Source: an uncultured Lachnospiraceae bacterium (GTDB lineage Bacteria > Bacillota > Clostridia > Lachnospirales > Lachnospiraceae). From it: 45,689 bases of DNA. The stretch's first letter is position 1. Each line of letters starts with the position of its first letter. Positions 32,704-42,872 of the stretch are shown one piece after another. The notes under the pieces were generated by a model. It ran no database searches and was not told the DNA's origin. It was given only the letters and a program-made list of their open reading frames with translations. The stretch covers positions 1 through 45,689 of the forward strand of contig CANRMF010000012.1 in the NCBI GenBank assembly GCA_947631665.1, given 5' to 3'. A program made the position numbers and the translations under genes.

Positions 32704-33561
32704 TTATTTTTTCTCAGTTTTCTTTTCATCTTTAATGAACGTATACGAGCCGTCGGCAATCAGCCATTGCATCTGCAGCGTTCCTGACGACGCCGTCAAC
32801 TGCGCTTTTGCGCTCGAATAGATGTCAACAAATGCGTCCATTTTTTCTTTCAACTGGTTGTCTTTTCCAAAAGCGACTTTGAGTCCCTTTCCAATGTACA
32901 TGGTAATCTCATAGTTTTCGGACACTGCAATTTTTTTGACCGGCACGCTCATCTGGTCTGCCTTGTCCTCAGACGCCTTGTCTAAGGCGATTTCCATCTC
33001 ATCAAACGCCTCCACCATATGGAGTATGGTTTCTTTTCCCTCTTTGTCAACCGTATCAAGCTGTTTGTAGAGGGCGGCGCTGTGAAACGAAATACCGTTA
33101 AACCTGCATATTTCCAAAGAATTGTCCAGCAGCTTCTTTTTTCCCTTTTTCGTCTTCCCATAACTGCATGGCTCCGTCTTTAAAATTTTTCCGGAGCTGT
33201 CAAAATAGTATTCATTTTCCCCGTAAATAAAGCTTCCGCGCAATCTTTTCTCCTGTGCGGTGATTTTTACCTTCACCGGGGAACTCAGGGATACGGAATA
33301 TCCGTCGAAGATATCTATTTTCTTTTCCAAGCCTATGATATCCCGAAACCAGAACCACAGCGAATTTTCAATCTTGTGGCTTTTCAGATAACTCTGCACC
33401 TCCGCCGCCTGAAACTGATTGAGGTCGGAAGCGTAACTGACGGTCTTAATCCGAAAGCCGAAATATAAAAGCAGAAAAATTCCCGCTGCAACCGGCAGGG
33501 CTATCAGAATATTCCGCAAAAATTTTTTTAATTTTCTTTTCCTTTTTCTTCTGCTTACCAT
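32704..33561 (-). CDS. ftsQ: Cell division protein FtsQ/DivIB
   Basis: 285 residues. A very basic N-terminus (SRRKRKRKLKKFLRN) and a single membrane segment at about 18-38 are followed by an extracellular domain with a POTRA-like start (VSYASDLNQFQAAEVQSYLK). The sequence is weakly conserved, as usual for this family; position between ftsW and ftsZ supports the call. It bridges early and late division proteins. It starts eight bases after the ftsW stop codon. Confidence 0.85.
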   Translation of the reverse strand: MVSRRKRKRKLKKFLRNILIALPVAAGIFLLLYFGFRIKTVSYASDLNQFQAAEVQSYLKSHKIENSLWFWFRDIIGLEKKIDIFDGYSVSLSSPVKVKITAQEKRLRGSFIYGENEYYFDSSGKILKTEPCSYGKTKKGKKKLLDNSLEICRFNGISFHSAALYKQLDTVDKEGKETILHMVEAFDEMEIALDKASEDKADQMSVPVKKIAVSENYEITMYIGKGLKVAFGKDNQLKEKMDAFVDIYSSAKAQLTASSGTLQMQWLIADGSYTFIKDEKKTEKK

Positions 33562-33569
33562 AACTTTAC

Positions 33570-34748
33570 CTATCTGAACCGCTTAATTCTGCGGGATACT
33601 GAGAGCACAATTCCTATCTCAATCATTAAAAACGCAAGGGACGTACCTCCGTAACTGATAAACGGCAGGGATACGCCGGTATTTGGAATACTGTTTGTCA
33701 CAACCGCTATATTTAAAACCACCTGAATGGAAATATGCGCCAAAACGCCGATTACCAGCATGGATCCGTATAAATCGACGGCATTGCTCGCAATCACGCG
33801 CATACGGCGGATCATAAAGATAAACAGCAGCATAATGCAGACCGCGCCGAAAATTCCCAGTTCCTCGCAGACAATGGAAAATATCATATCGTTGTTTGGT
33901 TCCGGCACAAATCCAAGCTTCTGCGCGCTGTTTCCCAGTCCCTTCCCGAAAAGTCCTCCCGAACCGATGGCATACAAGCCCTGCATTACCTGATATCCGC
34001 CGGAATCCGCATACTTTTCCGGATTTAACCAGACAAGAACACGCGACATTCGGAAACTTTTTCCGCTCATGGAACTGACCAGCATAATCAGGGAAAGTCC
34101 GCTCACGCCCAAAAGTCCTAAAGAAAAAATAAATTTTTTGCACGCTCCCGCAATCACCAGCATAATCGCGCCAATTCCCACAATGATAATCGCGGAACTC
34201 AGATTGGAAGTAATCACGCCGACCATGCCCGCGCCGACCAATGCGACCGCAAAAATCTGATAGCAGGTTTTCACGCTGTCAAGCGCAGTCGCGCCGCATT
34301 TTGAAATCATATAGGCAATCATTACAATGACGCCGATTTTTACCAGTTCTGCCGGCTGGAACTGAACCGGCCCCAGACCAACCCACCGCTTGGCTCCATG
34401 ACTTGCAATGCCCATCGGCGTTAAAACCAGAATGACGGTTGCAAGCGAACCGATATAAATCAGTTTATCAAATTTTCTCCACCACCGGTAATCAATGAAA
34501 ATGGCCGGAATCATTCCAAGCAGACCGATTCCGGTAGCAAAAATCTGCCTTTTCAGGTAAAAGGTCGCATCGTCCTGCACCGTAATTCCAATGTAGGAGC
34601 TGGCGCTATACAATACGACATACCCTAAAAGCATAATAAAAATCCACACCAAAAGCAGACTATAATCAAAATAATTGTCCTTATAGCTTCGTTTCGGTCT
34701 GTTTGCAATTTCCTCTCCGCTTACCGGATCATAGGTCTTTTTTGCCAT
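33570..34748 (-). CDS. ftsW: Peptidoglycan glycosyltransferase FtsW (SEDS family)
   Basis: 392 residues with about ten membrane segments. Diagnostic SEDS motifs are KRWVGLGPVQFQPAELVKI near 135-153, FVPEPNNDMIFSIVCEELG near 280-298, and the final SLPFISYGGTS. It polymerises lipid II in partnership with a class B PBP, two of which are encoded upstream in the same cluster. AAGGAAAA precedes the ATG. It could also be the SpoVE-type paralogue; gene position favours FtsW. Confidence 0.94.
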   Translation of the reverse strand: MAKKTYDPVSGEEIANRPKRSYKDNYFDYSLLLVWIFIMLLGYVVLYSASSYIGITVQDDATFYLKRQIFATGIGLLGMIPAIFIDYRWWRKFDKLIYIGSLATVILVLTPMGIASHGAKRWVGLGPVQFQPAELVKIGVIVMIAYMISKCGATALDSVKTCYQIFAVALVGAGMVGVITSNLSSAIIIVGIGAIMLVIAGACKKFIFSLGLLGVSGLSLIMLVSSMSGKSFRMSRVLVWLNPEKYADSGGYQVMQGLYAIGSGGLFGKGLGNSAQKLGFVPEPNNDMIFSIVCEELGIFGAVCIMLLFIFMIRRMRVIASNAVDLYGSMLVIGVLAHISIQVVLNIAVVTNSIPNTGVSLPFISYGGTSLAFLMIEIGIVLSVSRRIKRFR

Positions 34749-34760
34749 AAATTTTTTTCC

Positions 34761-36116
34761 TTACAATTCATTTACATATTGTTTGAACAGGTCGCCCCTC
34801 TGCTCATAACTGTCAAACATATCCCAACTTGCGCAGGCAGGGGACAGCAAAACCGCATCGCCCGCTTCGGCAAGTTTTCTGCAAACTTCTACTGCTTCTT
34901 TCAGGGATTTCACAAACACCAGTTTTTCAAATCCCTTTTTTCTGACTGCTTCCGCAATCTGCTGTGACGTTTCTCCCAACAGCACGAGATATTTAATCTG
35001 ATCGCCAAACGCGTCTGCCCACGAATCAAAAGACACTTTTTTATCATATCCGCCGGCAATCAGCACCGTCGGTCTTGTCATTGCCTCAATCGCTTTGATT
35101 GACGCGTCGGTGTTCGTTCCTTTGGAATCATTATAATAAATGACGTCGTCAAGCGTGCGCACGTATTCAATCCGGTGCGCTACCGCCTTAAAACTGCGAA
35201 TGGCTTCCCGAATGACTTCGACGGGCACTCCCATGTTTATAGATATGGCGACTGCCGCCATGATATTCTCTGTATTGTGGATTCCGACGAGCGACGTATC
35301 GTTTACAGTCGTGACCACAACTTCACCGTTCTGATCCCGATAGCAGATGTTTTCGCCGTCCAGATAAACGCCCGTATCCACTTTCTGCCTGCTGCTGAAC
35401 CACACAATACGGTTTTTAAGCTTCGGCGCATACGCACGCAAAATCGGATCTTCATAATTTAAAATGACCGGATCCTCCGGATTTTGGTTCATCGCCACAC
35501 GCATCTTACAGTCCGTATAACACTCCATCGTATAATGGCGGTTCAGATGATCCGGCGTGATATTTAAGACTGCGCTGACATCAGGGCGAAAAGTATGTAT
35601 GGTTTCCAACTGGAAGCTGCTGACTTCCGCAACTGTTACGGTATCGTCGTCTGATTCGTAAGCGGTAGTCGTATACGGATTGCCGATATTTCCGACGACA
35701 TTTACCTTGTCATAAAAAGCCGCCATGATTTCTCCGACCAGCGCCGTCGTCGTCGTTTTGCCGTTGGTTCCCGTAATCGCAATCAGTTTTCCCTTTGATG
35801 CGACATACGCCAGTTCAATTTCTCCCCAGATTGGAATCCCCGCGTTTCTTACTCTTTCAACAAACGGCGCGTCAATCGCAATGCCCGGACTTAAAATCAT
35901 TAAATCCGTCGTTTCTATGACCTCCTCCGGCAATGCGCCCAAAACAATCCGGACGCCCGCGCGGTCTTCCAGCCTGCCGAGAATTTCTTCCGCGTTTAGT
36001 TTTTCATTGCCATCATATATGGTAATGTCCGCTCCATATTTCTTTAGTAAATCCGCAGCGCCGATTCCGCTTTTTCCGGAGCCCGCCACCAAAACTCTGC
36101 TCTCTTTTAAATCCAT
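34761..36116 (-). CDS. murD: UDP-N-acetylmuramoyl-L-alanine--D-glutamate ligase
   Basis: 451 residues. The N-terminal Rossmann domain has VAGSGKSGIGAA, the ATP-binding loop GTNGKTT is at 116-122, and the C-terminal domain has YNDSKGTNTDAS with the family Lys and Asp. It adds D-Glu to UDP-MurNAc-L-Ala. The ATG at 36116 follows AGAGG; the frame continues 16 codons upstream into the mraY gap without a ribosome site. Confidence 0.97.
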   Translation of the reverse strand: MDLKESRVLVAGSGKSGIGAADLLKKYGADITIYDGNEKLNAEEILGRLEDRAGVRIVLGALPEEVIETTDLMILSPGIAIDAPFVERVRNAGIPIWGEIELAYVASKGKLIAITGTNGKTTTTALVGEIMAAFYDKVNVVGNIGNPYTTTAYESDDDTVTVAEVSSFQLETIHTFRPDVSAVLNITPDHLNRHYTMECYTDCKMRVAMNQNPEDPVILNYEDPILRAYAPKLKNRIVWFSSRQKVDTGVYLDGENICYRDQNGEVVVTTVNDTSLVGIHNTENIMAAVAISINMGVPVEVIREAIRSFKAVAHRIEYVRTLDDVIYYNDSKGTNTDASIKAIEAMTRPTVLIAGGYDKKVSFDSWADAFGDQIKYLVLLGETSQQIAEAVRKKGFEKLVFVKSLKEAVEVCRKLAEAGDAVLLSPACASWDMFDSYEQRGDLFKQYVNEL

Positions 36117-36144
36117 TGTATGCCTCTTTCTTTTTCCAACCCTT

Positions 36145-37125
36145 TTATAATGCAATATATCCAATCAGGCAGAGAATTGCCGTAACAATCGCAAACGCCG
36201 CCACAACCTGCGTTTCGCTCGCTCCGCCTTCCTGAAAATGGTGGTGCAGCGGCGCCATTCTGAAAATCCGTCTGCCCTCGCCATATTTTTTCTTTGTGTA
36301 TTTAAACCATGATACCTGAAGAATGACCGAAATTACCTCAATCAGATAAATAAACGCCACAATCAGGATAAACAACGGCATTTTCAACATAAACGCAACG
36401 CCTGCCACATAACCGCCGAGCGCCAGAGAACCGGTGTCCCCCATGAAAACTCTCGCCGGATATACGTTGTAAAGGAAAAATCCCATGAGCGCCCCCACGA
36501 GCGCTGCGGAAATCGGTTCCATGCCCGTACCCGCCGATACTGCGGTAAAGAATACGCCAATCACAATCGTAACGCCGGTAGCAAGTCCGTCAAGTCCGTC
36601 GGTAAAGTTTGCACCGTTTACCGTCCCGATTACTGCAATAAAAACAAAGATGACAAACAGCCATGACGGCATTTCCCACTCTGCTCCGCCGGTAAACGGA
36701 AGAATGACGCTCGTTCCGTTTCCGGAATACTGCATCAGATAAACGCAGAAAACCGCAGTTACCACAATCTGTCCCACCATCTTCTGCATTTCCGTCAGTC
36801 CCAGATTTCTCTTTTTAATCACTTTGATAAAATCATCTAAAAAACCGATAATGCCAAAGCCGACCGTCAGGAACAAAATCGGCACAATTTCATAATCTTT
36901 TTCAAATACAATAAACACCAAAGACGTAACAATCACGCCTGTGAGTATAATCACCCCGCCCATCGTCGGCGTGCCCGATTTACTCTGATGCGAACGCGGG
37001 CCCTCCTCGCGGATATGCTGTCCGAATTTCATCTTTTTTAACAATGGAATAAAAATCGGACACAGAATAATACTGACTGCAAATGCGATAATAATTGCTG
37101 CGATAATTGATGTACTTGTACTCAT
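36145..37125 (-). CDS. mraY: Phospho-N-acetylmuramoyl-pentapeptide transferase
   Basis: 326 residues with about ten membrane segments. Conserved MraY motifs are GTPTMGG, DDFIK near residue 99, NFTDGLDGLA near 175, and APLHHHFQEGG near 290. It makes lipid I from UDP-MurNAc-pentapeptide and undecaprenyl phosphate. AAGGAGAG precedes the ATG. It starts two bases after the upstream PBP stop codon. Confidence 0.98.
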   Translation of the reverse strand: MSTSTSIIAAIIIAFAVSIILCPIFIPLLKKMKFGQHIREEGPRSHQSKSGTPTMGGVIILTGVIVTSLVFIVFEKDYEIVPILFLTVGFGIIGFLDDFIKVIKKRNLGLTEMQKMVGQIVVTAVFCVYLMQYSGNGTSVILPFTGGAEWEMPSWLFVIFVFIAVIGTVNGANFTDGLDGLATGVTIVIGVFFTAVSAGTGMEPISAALVGALMGFFLYNVYPARVFMGDTGSLALGGYVAGVAFMLKMPLFILIVAFIYLIEVISVILQVSWFKYTKKKYGEGRRIFRMAPLHHHFQEGGASETQVVAAFAIVTAILCLIGYIAL

Positions 37126-37127
37126 CT

Positions 37128-38858
37128 TTACTCTCCTTGTTTTTCTCCCTCCAACAGATATGGGAGGATATTTTTGTACAACGTGGCAATCAGCGGAGCG
37201 GCCACCTGCCCTCCATAATAAATTCCTTTCGGCTCATCTACGATTGCCATAGCGATAACCTGTGGATTGTCTGCCGGCGCAAACCCCATATAGGAAGCGA
37301 TATATTTTCCGGAGCCTCTCGGAAGTTTCTGCGACGTGGCAGTTTTTCCGCCGACGCGAAATCCCTCGACCTGTCCTTTACTTCCGGTTCCCTCTGCGAC
37401 AACGTGCTCTAAAATGTCCCGCATGGTGTCCGAAGTACTCTTTTCAATCGCCCCTTCTTTTTCCTCAAACTGAAAGGTTTCCATCAGTTGACCGTCTGCG
37501 CGTTCCGCCTTGATGGCGAGATGCGGCGTGACCAGTTTCCCGCCGTTCACAATGGCGCTGGCAGCCACAAGATACTGTATCGGGGTAATCTGAAAGGACT
37601 GTCCGAAAGACATCGTTGCCAATTCCACATTTCCTACATTTTCTATTTTATGAATGATGGTCGACGCCTCTCCCGGAAGGTCAATTCCGGTTTTGGACAG
37701 CAGACCGAGTTTGTTAAAATACTTATAAAATCTTTCTTTTCCGACTTCCAAGCCAACCTGTATAAAAACCGGATTGCAGGAGTTCATCGTGCCCTCCATA
37801 AAAGTCTCGCTTCCATGTCCGGTCGTTTTATGGCACCGGATTTTCCGGTCGTCGACAATTTTGTATCCGGGACAGTAAAATCTCGAATTGACGTTGACGA
37901 CGTTTTCCTGAAGCGCCGCTGAAGCCGTCACGATTTTAAATGTGGAACCCGGTTCGTATGTATCGTTGATACATGGGTTCCTCCACATCTTGTTGAGCAA
38001 ATCCTGTCTGTTTTTATCCGTCGCCTTCACCGACGTGTCCGTAAGCGTATAGGGCGTATTCAGATTAAATTCCGGACTGTTTACCATCGCGTAAATCTCG
38101 CCGTTATTGGGATTCATGACGATAATGGAAACGTAATTGGCTTGCTTCGCCCTGAGCGCATTGTCCGCAATCTGCTGGGCATACTCCTGAATATTCAAAT
38201 CGAGCGTCGTCGTCAAATCGCCGCCGGCAACAGGTTCTACCCTGCTCTCAAGCGCGCCCTCCTGCTCAATTCCTTTAGAATCCGTCGGCGTCAAAATCAG
38301 TCCGTCCGTACCCATCAGATACTTGTCGTACTGAACCTCCAGACCGATAATTCCCTGATTGTCGGCGCCGGTAAATCCCAACACTTTTGAACCGAGACCA
38401 TCATAAGGATAATACCTTTTATAGTCTTCGTCAACCTTTACGCCCGCCAGATCATACACGCGGATTTTGTCCCCGACCGCTTTTTCCACATTTGATTTTA
38501 TCTTCTCACGCGAACTTTTTTTGCTCACTTTTTTTCGGACTTCCTCCTCAGAAAGTCCAAGTTCCTCCGATAAAATCCGGATTACTTTTTCAGGTTCTTT
38601 GAGCTGATTGTAAATAACGGAAACGGTACAGACCGTCCGGTTGCTCGCGAGAACTTTTCCGTTGCGGTCTAAAATCCTGCCTCTCGGCGCTTTGATTTTA
38701 CGCTCCCGCTCCTGCACCTGTGCCGCACGCAGGGAATAATATTCCGACTTGTACACCATCAGCCAGACCAGTCTTCCGGCAAGTGCGGCAAAACATACAA
38801 TCATACTAATAGAATAGATTAACAAAAGCTTTCTCTGGGAGGTTTTTACTGTTTTCAA
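37128..38858 (-). CDS. Class B penicillin-binding protein (SpoVD/PBP2 type) with KTA in place of KTG
   Basis: 576 residues. A membrane anchor (about 10-35) is followed by the dimerisation domain and the transpeptidase domain. Active Ser305 and Lys308 are in EPGSTFK, SCN is at 360-362, and the third motif is KTA (505-507) where KTG or KSG is usual. It crosslinks peptidoglycan with a SEDS partner. No PASTA domain is present. The start is TTG with AGGAG five to six bases upstream. It is the second of two adjacent class B PBPs; one is probably for division and one for spore cortex, but sequence alone does not settle which. Confidence 0.9.
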   Translation of the reverse strand: MKTVKTSQRKLLLIYSISMIVCFAALAGRLVWLMVYKSEYYSLRAAQVQERERKIKAPRGRILDRNGKVLASNRTVCTVSVIYNQLKEPEKVIRILSEELGLSEEEVRKKVSKKSSREKIKSNVEKAVGDKIRVYDLAGVKVDEDYKRYYPYDGLGSKVLGFTGADNQGIIGLEVQYDKYLMGTDGLILTPTDSKGIEQEGALESRVEPVAGGDLTTTLDLNIQEYAQQIADNALRAKQANYVSIIVMNPNNGEIYAMVNSPEFNLNTPYTLTDTSVKATDKNRQDLLNKMWRNPCINDTYEPGSTFKIVTASAALQENVVNVNSRFYCPGYKIVDDRKIRCHKTTGHGSETFMEGTMNSCNPVFIQVGLEVGKERFYKYFNKLGLLSKTGIDLPGEASTIIHKIENVGNVELATMSFGQSFQITPIQYLVAASAIVNGGKLVTPHLAIKAERADGQLMETFQFEEKEGAIEKSTSDTMRDILEHVVAEGTGSKGQVEGFRVGGKTATSQKLPRGSGKYIASYMGFAPADNPQVIAMAIVDEPKGIYYGGQVAAPLIATLYKNILPYLLEGEKQGE

Positions 38859-38905
38859 AATGTCTCCTACGCTTTTTATTATAATCTATTCTACTAATTT
38901 GGGTT

Positions 38906-40864
38906 CTATTCTTCTTCCTCTTTTAAAATCAGGGAACCGTCGTCTCCCTCGATAATTCCGTTGGCATAAAACTCTGTTTCCAACTTCTGCTTTATCGCTT
39001 TTTTCTCCACACCGGCTGTTTTTTCCACACCCAGATAAGGAAGCACCTGCTTCATGATATAAGTCCATAAATCTGTATTGAATGCAGTTGCCTGCGGATT
39101 GTCTTTCGGCGTATCCATCAGCGTATAGCAGACTACCTGCGGGTTTTCGCATGGAACACAGCCTATAAATGATAATATATACTGATTGCTCAGACGCCCT
39201 TTTCCTTTTCCGGAGGTATCTACTTTTTCGGCCGTTCCGGTCTTTCCGCCCACAGTATATCCGTCAATCGCCGCCGTCGAACCGGTACCTTCCGTCACCA
39301 CCGCGCGGATACACTGCTTCAGAAAATCCGAGGTGTCCCGCGTAACCGTCTGTTTTACCAGTGTCTTGGAATAATTTTTTATCACTTCGCCCTCCGGCGT
39401 GACAATCTGTTTTACGACATGGGGCTCATAATAGTTTCCCCCGTTAATAATAGAAGAAAACGCCGCCGTCATCTGAATCATATTGACGGTAAAATTCTGT
39501 CCGAACGCATTGGTCGCCAGCGTGGACGCCCCCATGTCCTCATCATAAACCAGTCCTCTGGTTTCACCCGGAAGGTCAATTCCCGTTTTTGTGCCGAAAC
39601 CGAAAATTTCCTGATATTTGACAAAGTCTTTTTTCCCCAATTTTTTCCCGGCATACATCAGGTAATCATTGCAGGACTGCGCAATCGCGCCTTTTACGTC
39701 CAGTGTTCCATGACCGCCCTTGTCGTAACTGTGGCATTTGATTTTGAAAACGTCGACCTGCTGGTACCCGTCGCAGAAAAAGGTCTCGTTCTTTTTCAGT
39801 TTTCCTTCTTCCAATGCGCCCGCAATCGTAAATGCCTTTGCGGTCGAACCCGGCTCAAACGAATCTGTAATGCAGTAATTGTTCCACATTTTATTGAGCG
39901 CTTCCGACTGCTTTTTCTGGGAAAATTTTTCAATCTGGCTTTCCGTATAGTAATCGGATAAATCGTACGGTTCGTTCAGATTAAACGTAATGTCGTCTGC
40001 CATCGCAAGAATTTCTCCCGAATTCGGATCTGCTATGACGACGGCAATCCGCTTTGGTTTGTACTTTTTCATGTATTTTTTAATCGCCTTCTGAACAATC
40101 CGCTGGATATTCATATCGAGCGAAGATACTACCGTATTGCCGTCCTGCGCGTCCTTAATTACGGTTTCCATGTCATTATCTGCGCCGACATAGCCGTACT
40201 CCCTGCCGTCAACGCCTTTGAGATAATCGCCGTAACTGCTTTCTATGCCGACGTCGGCACTGTTGTCGCTGTTTGCAAACCCCAAAACTGTTGACGCCAA
40301 ATCATTGTACGGATACATTCGCTTATACTTTTTTTCAAACCATACGCCTTTGGTGTTTTCTACATCTTCCCGCGCCTGTTTGTCTTTTGCATATTCATAA
40401 TTCAGATATGCCTGAAAATCCTCTATTTCTTCATATTCCAGATTTTTCAAAACAACCCAATAACTGTTGTTTTTCTTTTCTTTGATCGTCGTAATCAAAT
40501 CTTCCTGATTTAAGTTGAAGTATCGGGAGAGCGCTCTTGTCGTCGGCTCTAAATATTGAGTCCGGCTCATAATTACTTTGGAATCAATGACTAAATTGTA
40601 CACCATAACGCTTGTCGCAAGGACATTTCCGTTCCGGTCTTTAATATCCCCTCTCTTGTACGGAATGGTCGCACTGTTAAAGCTCTGCTGCGCCAAAACC
40701 TGTATGGAATATTCGTTTCCCTTTTTTACGTTCAGGTATATAATTCTTGCGCATAACGCAAATAAAGCTAGAACAACCACACAAACGAGGACTGCTAGCT
40801 TTGTATACATGCGTCGATTAAATCTTAACTTTTTTTTCTTTCTTCTGACTTTTCTCGATTTCAT
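38906..40864 (-). CDS. Class B penicillin-binding protein (FtsI/PBP2B type)
   Basis: 652 residues. A very basic N-terminus (SRKVRRKKKKLRF) and one membrane segment at about 21-45 are followed by the pedestal domain and transpeptidase domain. Ser340 and Lys343 are in EPGSTAK, SCN is at 397-399, and KTG is at 541-543. No PASTA repeats. It follows the ftsL stop by two bases, the usual place for the division transpeptidase. The C-terminal 45 residues after the catalytic domain are acidic and variable. Confidence 0.92.
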   Translation of the reverse strand: MKSRKVRRKKKKLRFNRRMYTKLAVLVCVVVLALFALCARIIYLNVKKGNEYSIQVLAQQSFNSATIPYKRGDIKDRNGNVLATSVMVYNLVIDSKVIMSRTQYLEPTTRALSRYFNLNQEDLITTIKEKKNNSYWVVLKNLEYEEIEDFQAYLNYEYAKDKQAREDVENTKGVWFEKKYKRMYPYNDLASTVLGFANSDNSADVGIESSYGDYLKGVDGREYGYVGADNDMETVIKDAQDGNTVVSSLDMNIQRIVQKAIKKYMKKYKPKRIAVVIADPNSGEILAMADDITFNLNEPYDLSDYYTESQIEKFSQKKQSEALNKMWNNYCITDSFEPGSTAKAFTIAGALEEGKLKKNETFFCDGYQQVDVFKIKCHSYDKGGHGTLDVKGAIAQSCNDYLMYAGKKLGKKDFVKYQEIFGFGTKTGIDLPGETRGLVYDEDMGASTLATNAFGQNFTVNMIQMTAAFSSIINGGNYYEPHVVKQIVTPEGEVIKNYSKTLVKQTVTRDTSDFLKQCIRAVVTEGTGSTAAIDGYTVGGKTGTAEKVDTSGKGKGRLSNQYILSFIGCVPCENPQVVCYTLMDTPKDNPQATAFNTDLWTYIMKQVLPYLGVEKTAGVEKKAIKQKLETEFYANGIIEGDDGSLILKEEEE

Positions 40865-40866
40865 AA

Positions 40867-41331
40867 TTATTTCACAGGAATATCCCCATACTGTACCATA
40901 TATCCGCTATCGCTGGAATGATAGGTGACAATCTGGTCTTCTCCCGCCTGCTTCATACCTAGTTCTTTTTTTGCCGTATTATAAATGTAATCCGTATCAA
41001 TATAACTGTTGATAGAATAATTCAGCGCATCATTCTGCGACTGGACGGTGTTAATCTGGTTTTTCAGACTGGAGATGCTTGTCCTCGCTGCTGAAATACC
41101 GGACTGTACGTTTAAGTATAACACACACATAAAAATACATGCAAGAAATACCACGCCCATAAAAAAGACCGAAGTTCCATTGACCGGCAGTGCTCTCCGG
41201 TTTCTCTGGCGTTCGTGGTCAGCCTGTCCTGCTCTTTTGTGCTGCTGCGGGTGCTGTTTTTGCGGCATGGTTTTTCTGACAGTATTGCCGTCAATATATT
41301 CGTTTGTATAATTCATTCTTCTTTGATTCAT
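40867..41331 (-). CDS. ftsL: Cell division protein FtsL
   Basis: 154 residues. The first 55 residues are cytoplasmic, rich in Gln, His and Arg. One membrane segment lies at about 56-75, followed by a coiled-coil (ISSLKNQINTVQSQNDALNY) that pairs with DivIC/FtsB. The sequence is weakly conserved; topology and position between rsmH and a PBP support the call. The ATG at 41331 follows AGGAGG. A longer TTG-initiated frame is rejected. Confidence 0.85.
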   Translation of the reverse strand: MNQRRMNYTNEYIDGNTVRKTMPQKQHPQQHKRAGQADHERQRNRRALPVNGTSVFFMGVVFLACIFMCVLYLNVQSGISAARTSISSLKNQINTVQSQNDALNYSINSYIDTDYIYNTAKKELGMKQAGEDQIVTYHSSDSGYMVQYGDIPVK

Positions 41332-41393
41332 GTTGCCTCCTGCTGAACCAAACAGCCCGTCCAATCTTATTTGGTACAACAGTTTAATTTCTT

Positions 41394-42326
41394 TTAAACT
41401 CTTTCAAATATTCTCAGCTTCGAACTTTTTGATCTCTTATTTTCTTTTATTTCCTTTTCCGTAGGAACAATCGGCTTTCGTGTAATAACCTTTCCCTTTG
41501 GTTTTTTCCCGCATACACAGACCGGAAAGTCCGGCGGACAGGTGCATGGGTTTTCGTTCTCTTTAAATTTTGTTTTTACAATTCTATCTTCCAGCGAATG
41601 GAAGGTGATAATACATATCCGTCCCTCCGGCTTCAGGCAGTCAATCATCTGGTCGATAGATTCTTCTAACACGCCAAGTTCCCTGTTTACTTCAATACGA
41701 ATCGCCTGAAAAGTCCTTTTTGCAGGGTGTCCGTTTTTTTGAAATTTCATCGGGACGGCGCCTTTGATAATCCCGCTTAACTGTTCCGTCGTTTCTATCG
41801 GGTGTTTCTGTCTTTCCGCGCAGATGTGTTTTGCAATATTTTTTGCAAACCGTTCTTCTCCATAATCCCGAATTACATGAAATAATTCCGTCTCGCTGTA
41901 TCTGTTGACCACATCGGCCGCCGTCGTGCCCTGTCTTGTGTCCATACGCATATCAAGAGGCGCTCCGTTTCTGTAAGAAAATCCCCGCTCCGCATTATCA
42001 AGCTGGTAGGAGGATACGCCTAAATCTAAAATGATGCCGTCAACCTTTAAGACTTCTAAATCCTTTAATATTGTCGCTATCTCGCAAAAATTGCTCCGTA
42101 CTAATGTAATTTTATGCTCAAATTCACTTAAACGTTTTCTCGCCGCCTCTAATGCATCTCCGTCTTGATCTATTCCGATGAGTCGTCCTTTATCGGATAG
42201 TCTTTTGCATATTTCATAAGAATGTCCGCCACCGCCAAGCGTTCCATCGACATAGGTTCCATCAGGATTTATTTTTAAGCCTTCAATGGTTTCGTTCAGC
42301 AATACCGATACATGCCTGAAATCCAT
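41394..42326 (-). CDS. rsmH: 16S rRNA (cytosine(1402)-N(4))-methyltransferase
   Basis: 310 residues. The SAM-binding loop [11 protein letters not shown] is near 27-37, GIDQDGDAL near 53-61, [11 protein letters not shown] near 102-112, and the cysteine-bearing [12 protein letters not shown] is near 264-275. It methylates C1402 in the ribosomal P site. The ATG at 42326 follows GAAGG; the 22 codons upstream of it overlap mraZ and are not used. It is second in the dcw cluster. Confidence 0.97.
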   Translation of the reverse strand: MDFRHVSVLLNETIEGLKINPDGTYVDGTLGGGGHSYEICKRLSDKGRLIGIDQDGDALEAARKRLSEFEHKITLVRSNFCEIATILKDLEVLKVDGIILDLGVSSYQLDNAERGFSYRNGAPLDMRMDTRQGTTAADVVNRYSETELFHVIRDYGEERFAKNIAKHICAERQKHPIETTEQLSGIIKGAVPMKFQKNGHPAKRTFQAIRIEVNRELGVLEESIDQMIDCLKPEGRICIITFHSLEDRIVKTKFKENENPCTCPPDFPVCVCGKKPKGKVITRKPIVPTEKEIKENKRSKSSKLRIFERV

Positions 42327-42351
42327 ATCTACGCCTTCTTTCCAATGGTTT

Positions 42352-42801
42352 TTAAATGCCCTTCTCTGCCATGTAAGCTGCCAGATCGTCAATCCTTTCT
42401 TCTAAGTCGTCGCCTTCCATGTACATTGACATTCGTTCATTCCACTTATCTATATCCCAGATTTCAATCCGGTTTCCGACGCCTACCCAGACTACTTCTT
42501 TGTCCAGTGAGGCGAATCCCCTCAAAACTGACGGCATGAGAACACGTCCCAATTTATCAGTTTCAAGGTCAGATGCGCCCGCGAGGAAAAATCTATTGAA
42601 ATCTCTGACTTTCCTGTCCGTAAATGGCAAACTGCTCAATTTTTCTTCCAATGTTTCCCAAGCTTCTTTTGAGTACGCAAAAAGACAGCCGTCCAAGCCT
42701 CTGGTCACAACGACATTCGTGCCCAGTTCTTCACGAAACTTCGCAGGAACAATGGTTCTGCCCTTTGTATCCATTTTTTGCGTATGCTCTCCTGTAAACA
42801 T
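42352..42801 (-). CDS. mraZ: Transcriptional regulator MraZ
   Basis: 149 residues with two SpoVT/AbrB-like repeats, each with the conserved DxKGR or DKLGR motif ([18 protein letters not shown] near 9-26; [15 protein letters not shown] near 80-94). It forms a ring that binds tandem short repeats in its own promoter and controls the dcw cluster. A fitting repeat array lies upstream. AAGGAAAA precedes the ATG. Confidence 0.97.
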   Translation of the reverse strand: MFTGEHTQKMDTKGRTIVPAKFREELGTNVVVTRGLDGCLFAYSKEAWETLEEKLSSLPFTDRKVRDFNRFFLAGASDLETDKLGRVLMPSVLRGFASLDKEVVWVGVGNRIEIWDIDKWNERMSMYMEGDDLEERIDDLAAYMAEKGI

Positions 42802-42872
42802 TGTTTTTTCCTTATTTAACGTACAAAAATCAGTTCGCGCTTCTGATTTTGATTAAATTTTGCATCAATCTT

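Noticed and set aside
36117-36164. Sixteen-codon N-terminal extension of murD
   Set aside because: It overlaps the end of mraY, lacks a ribosome site and is not part of the MurD fold.
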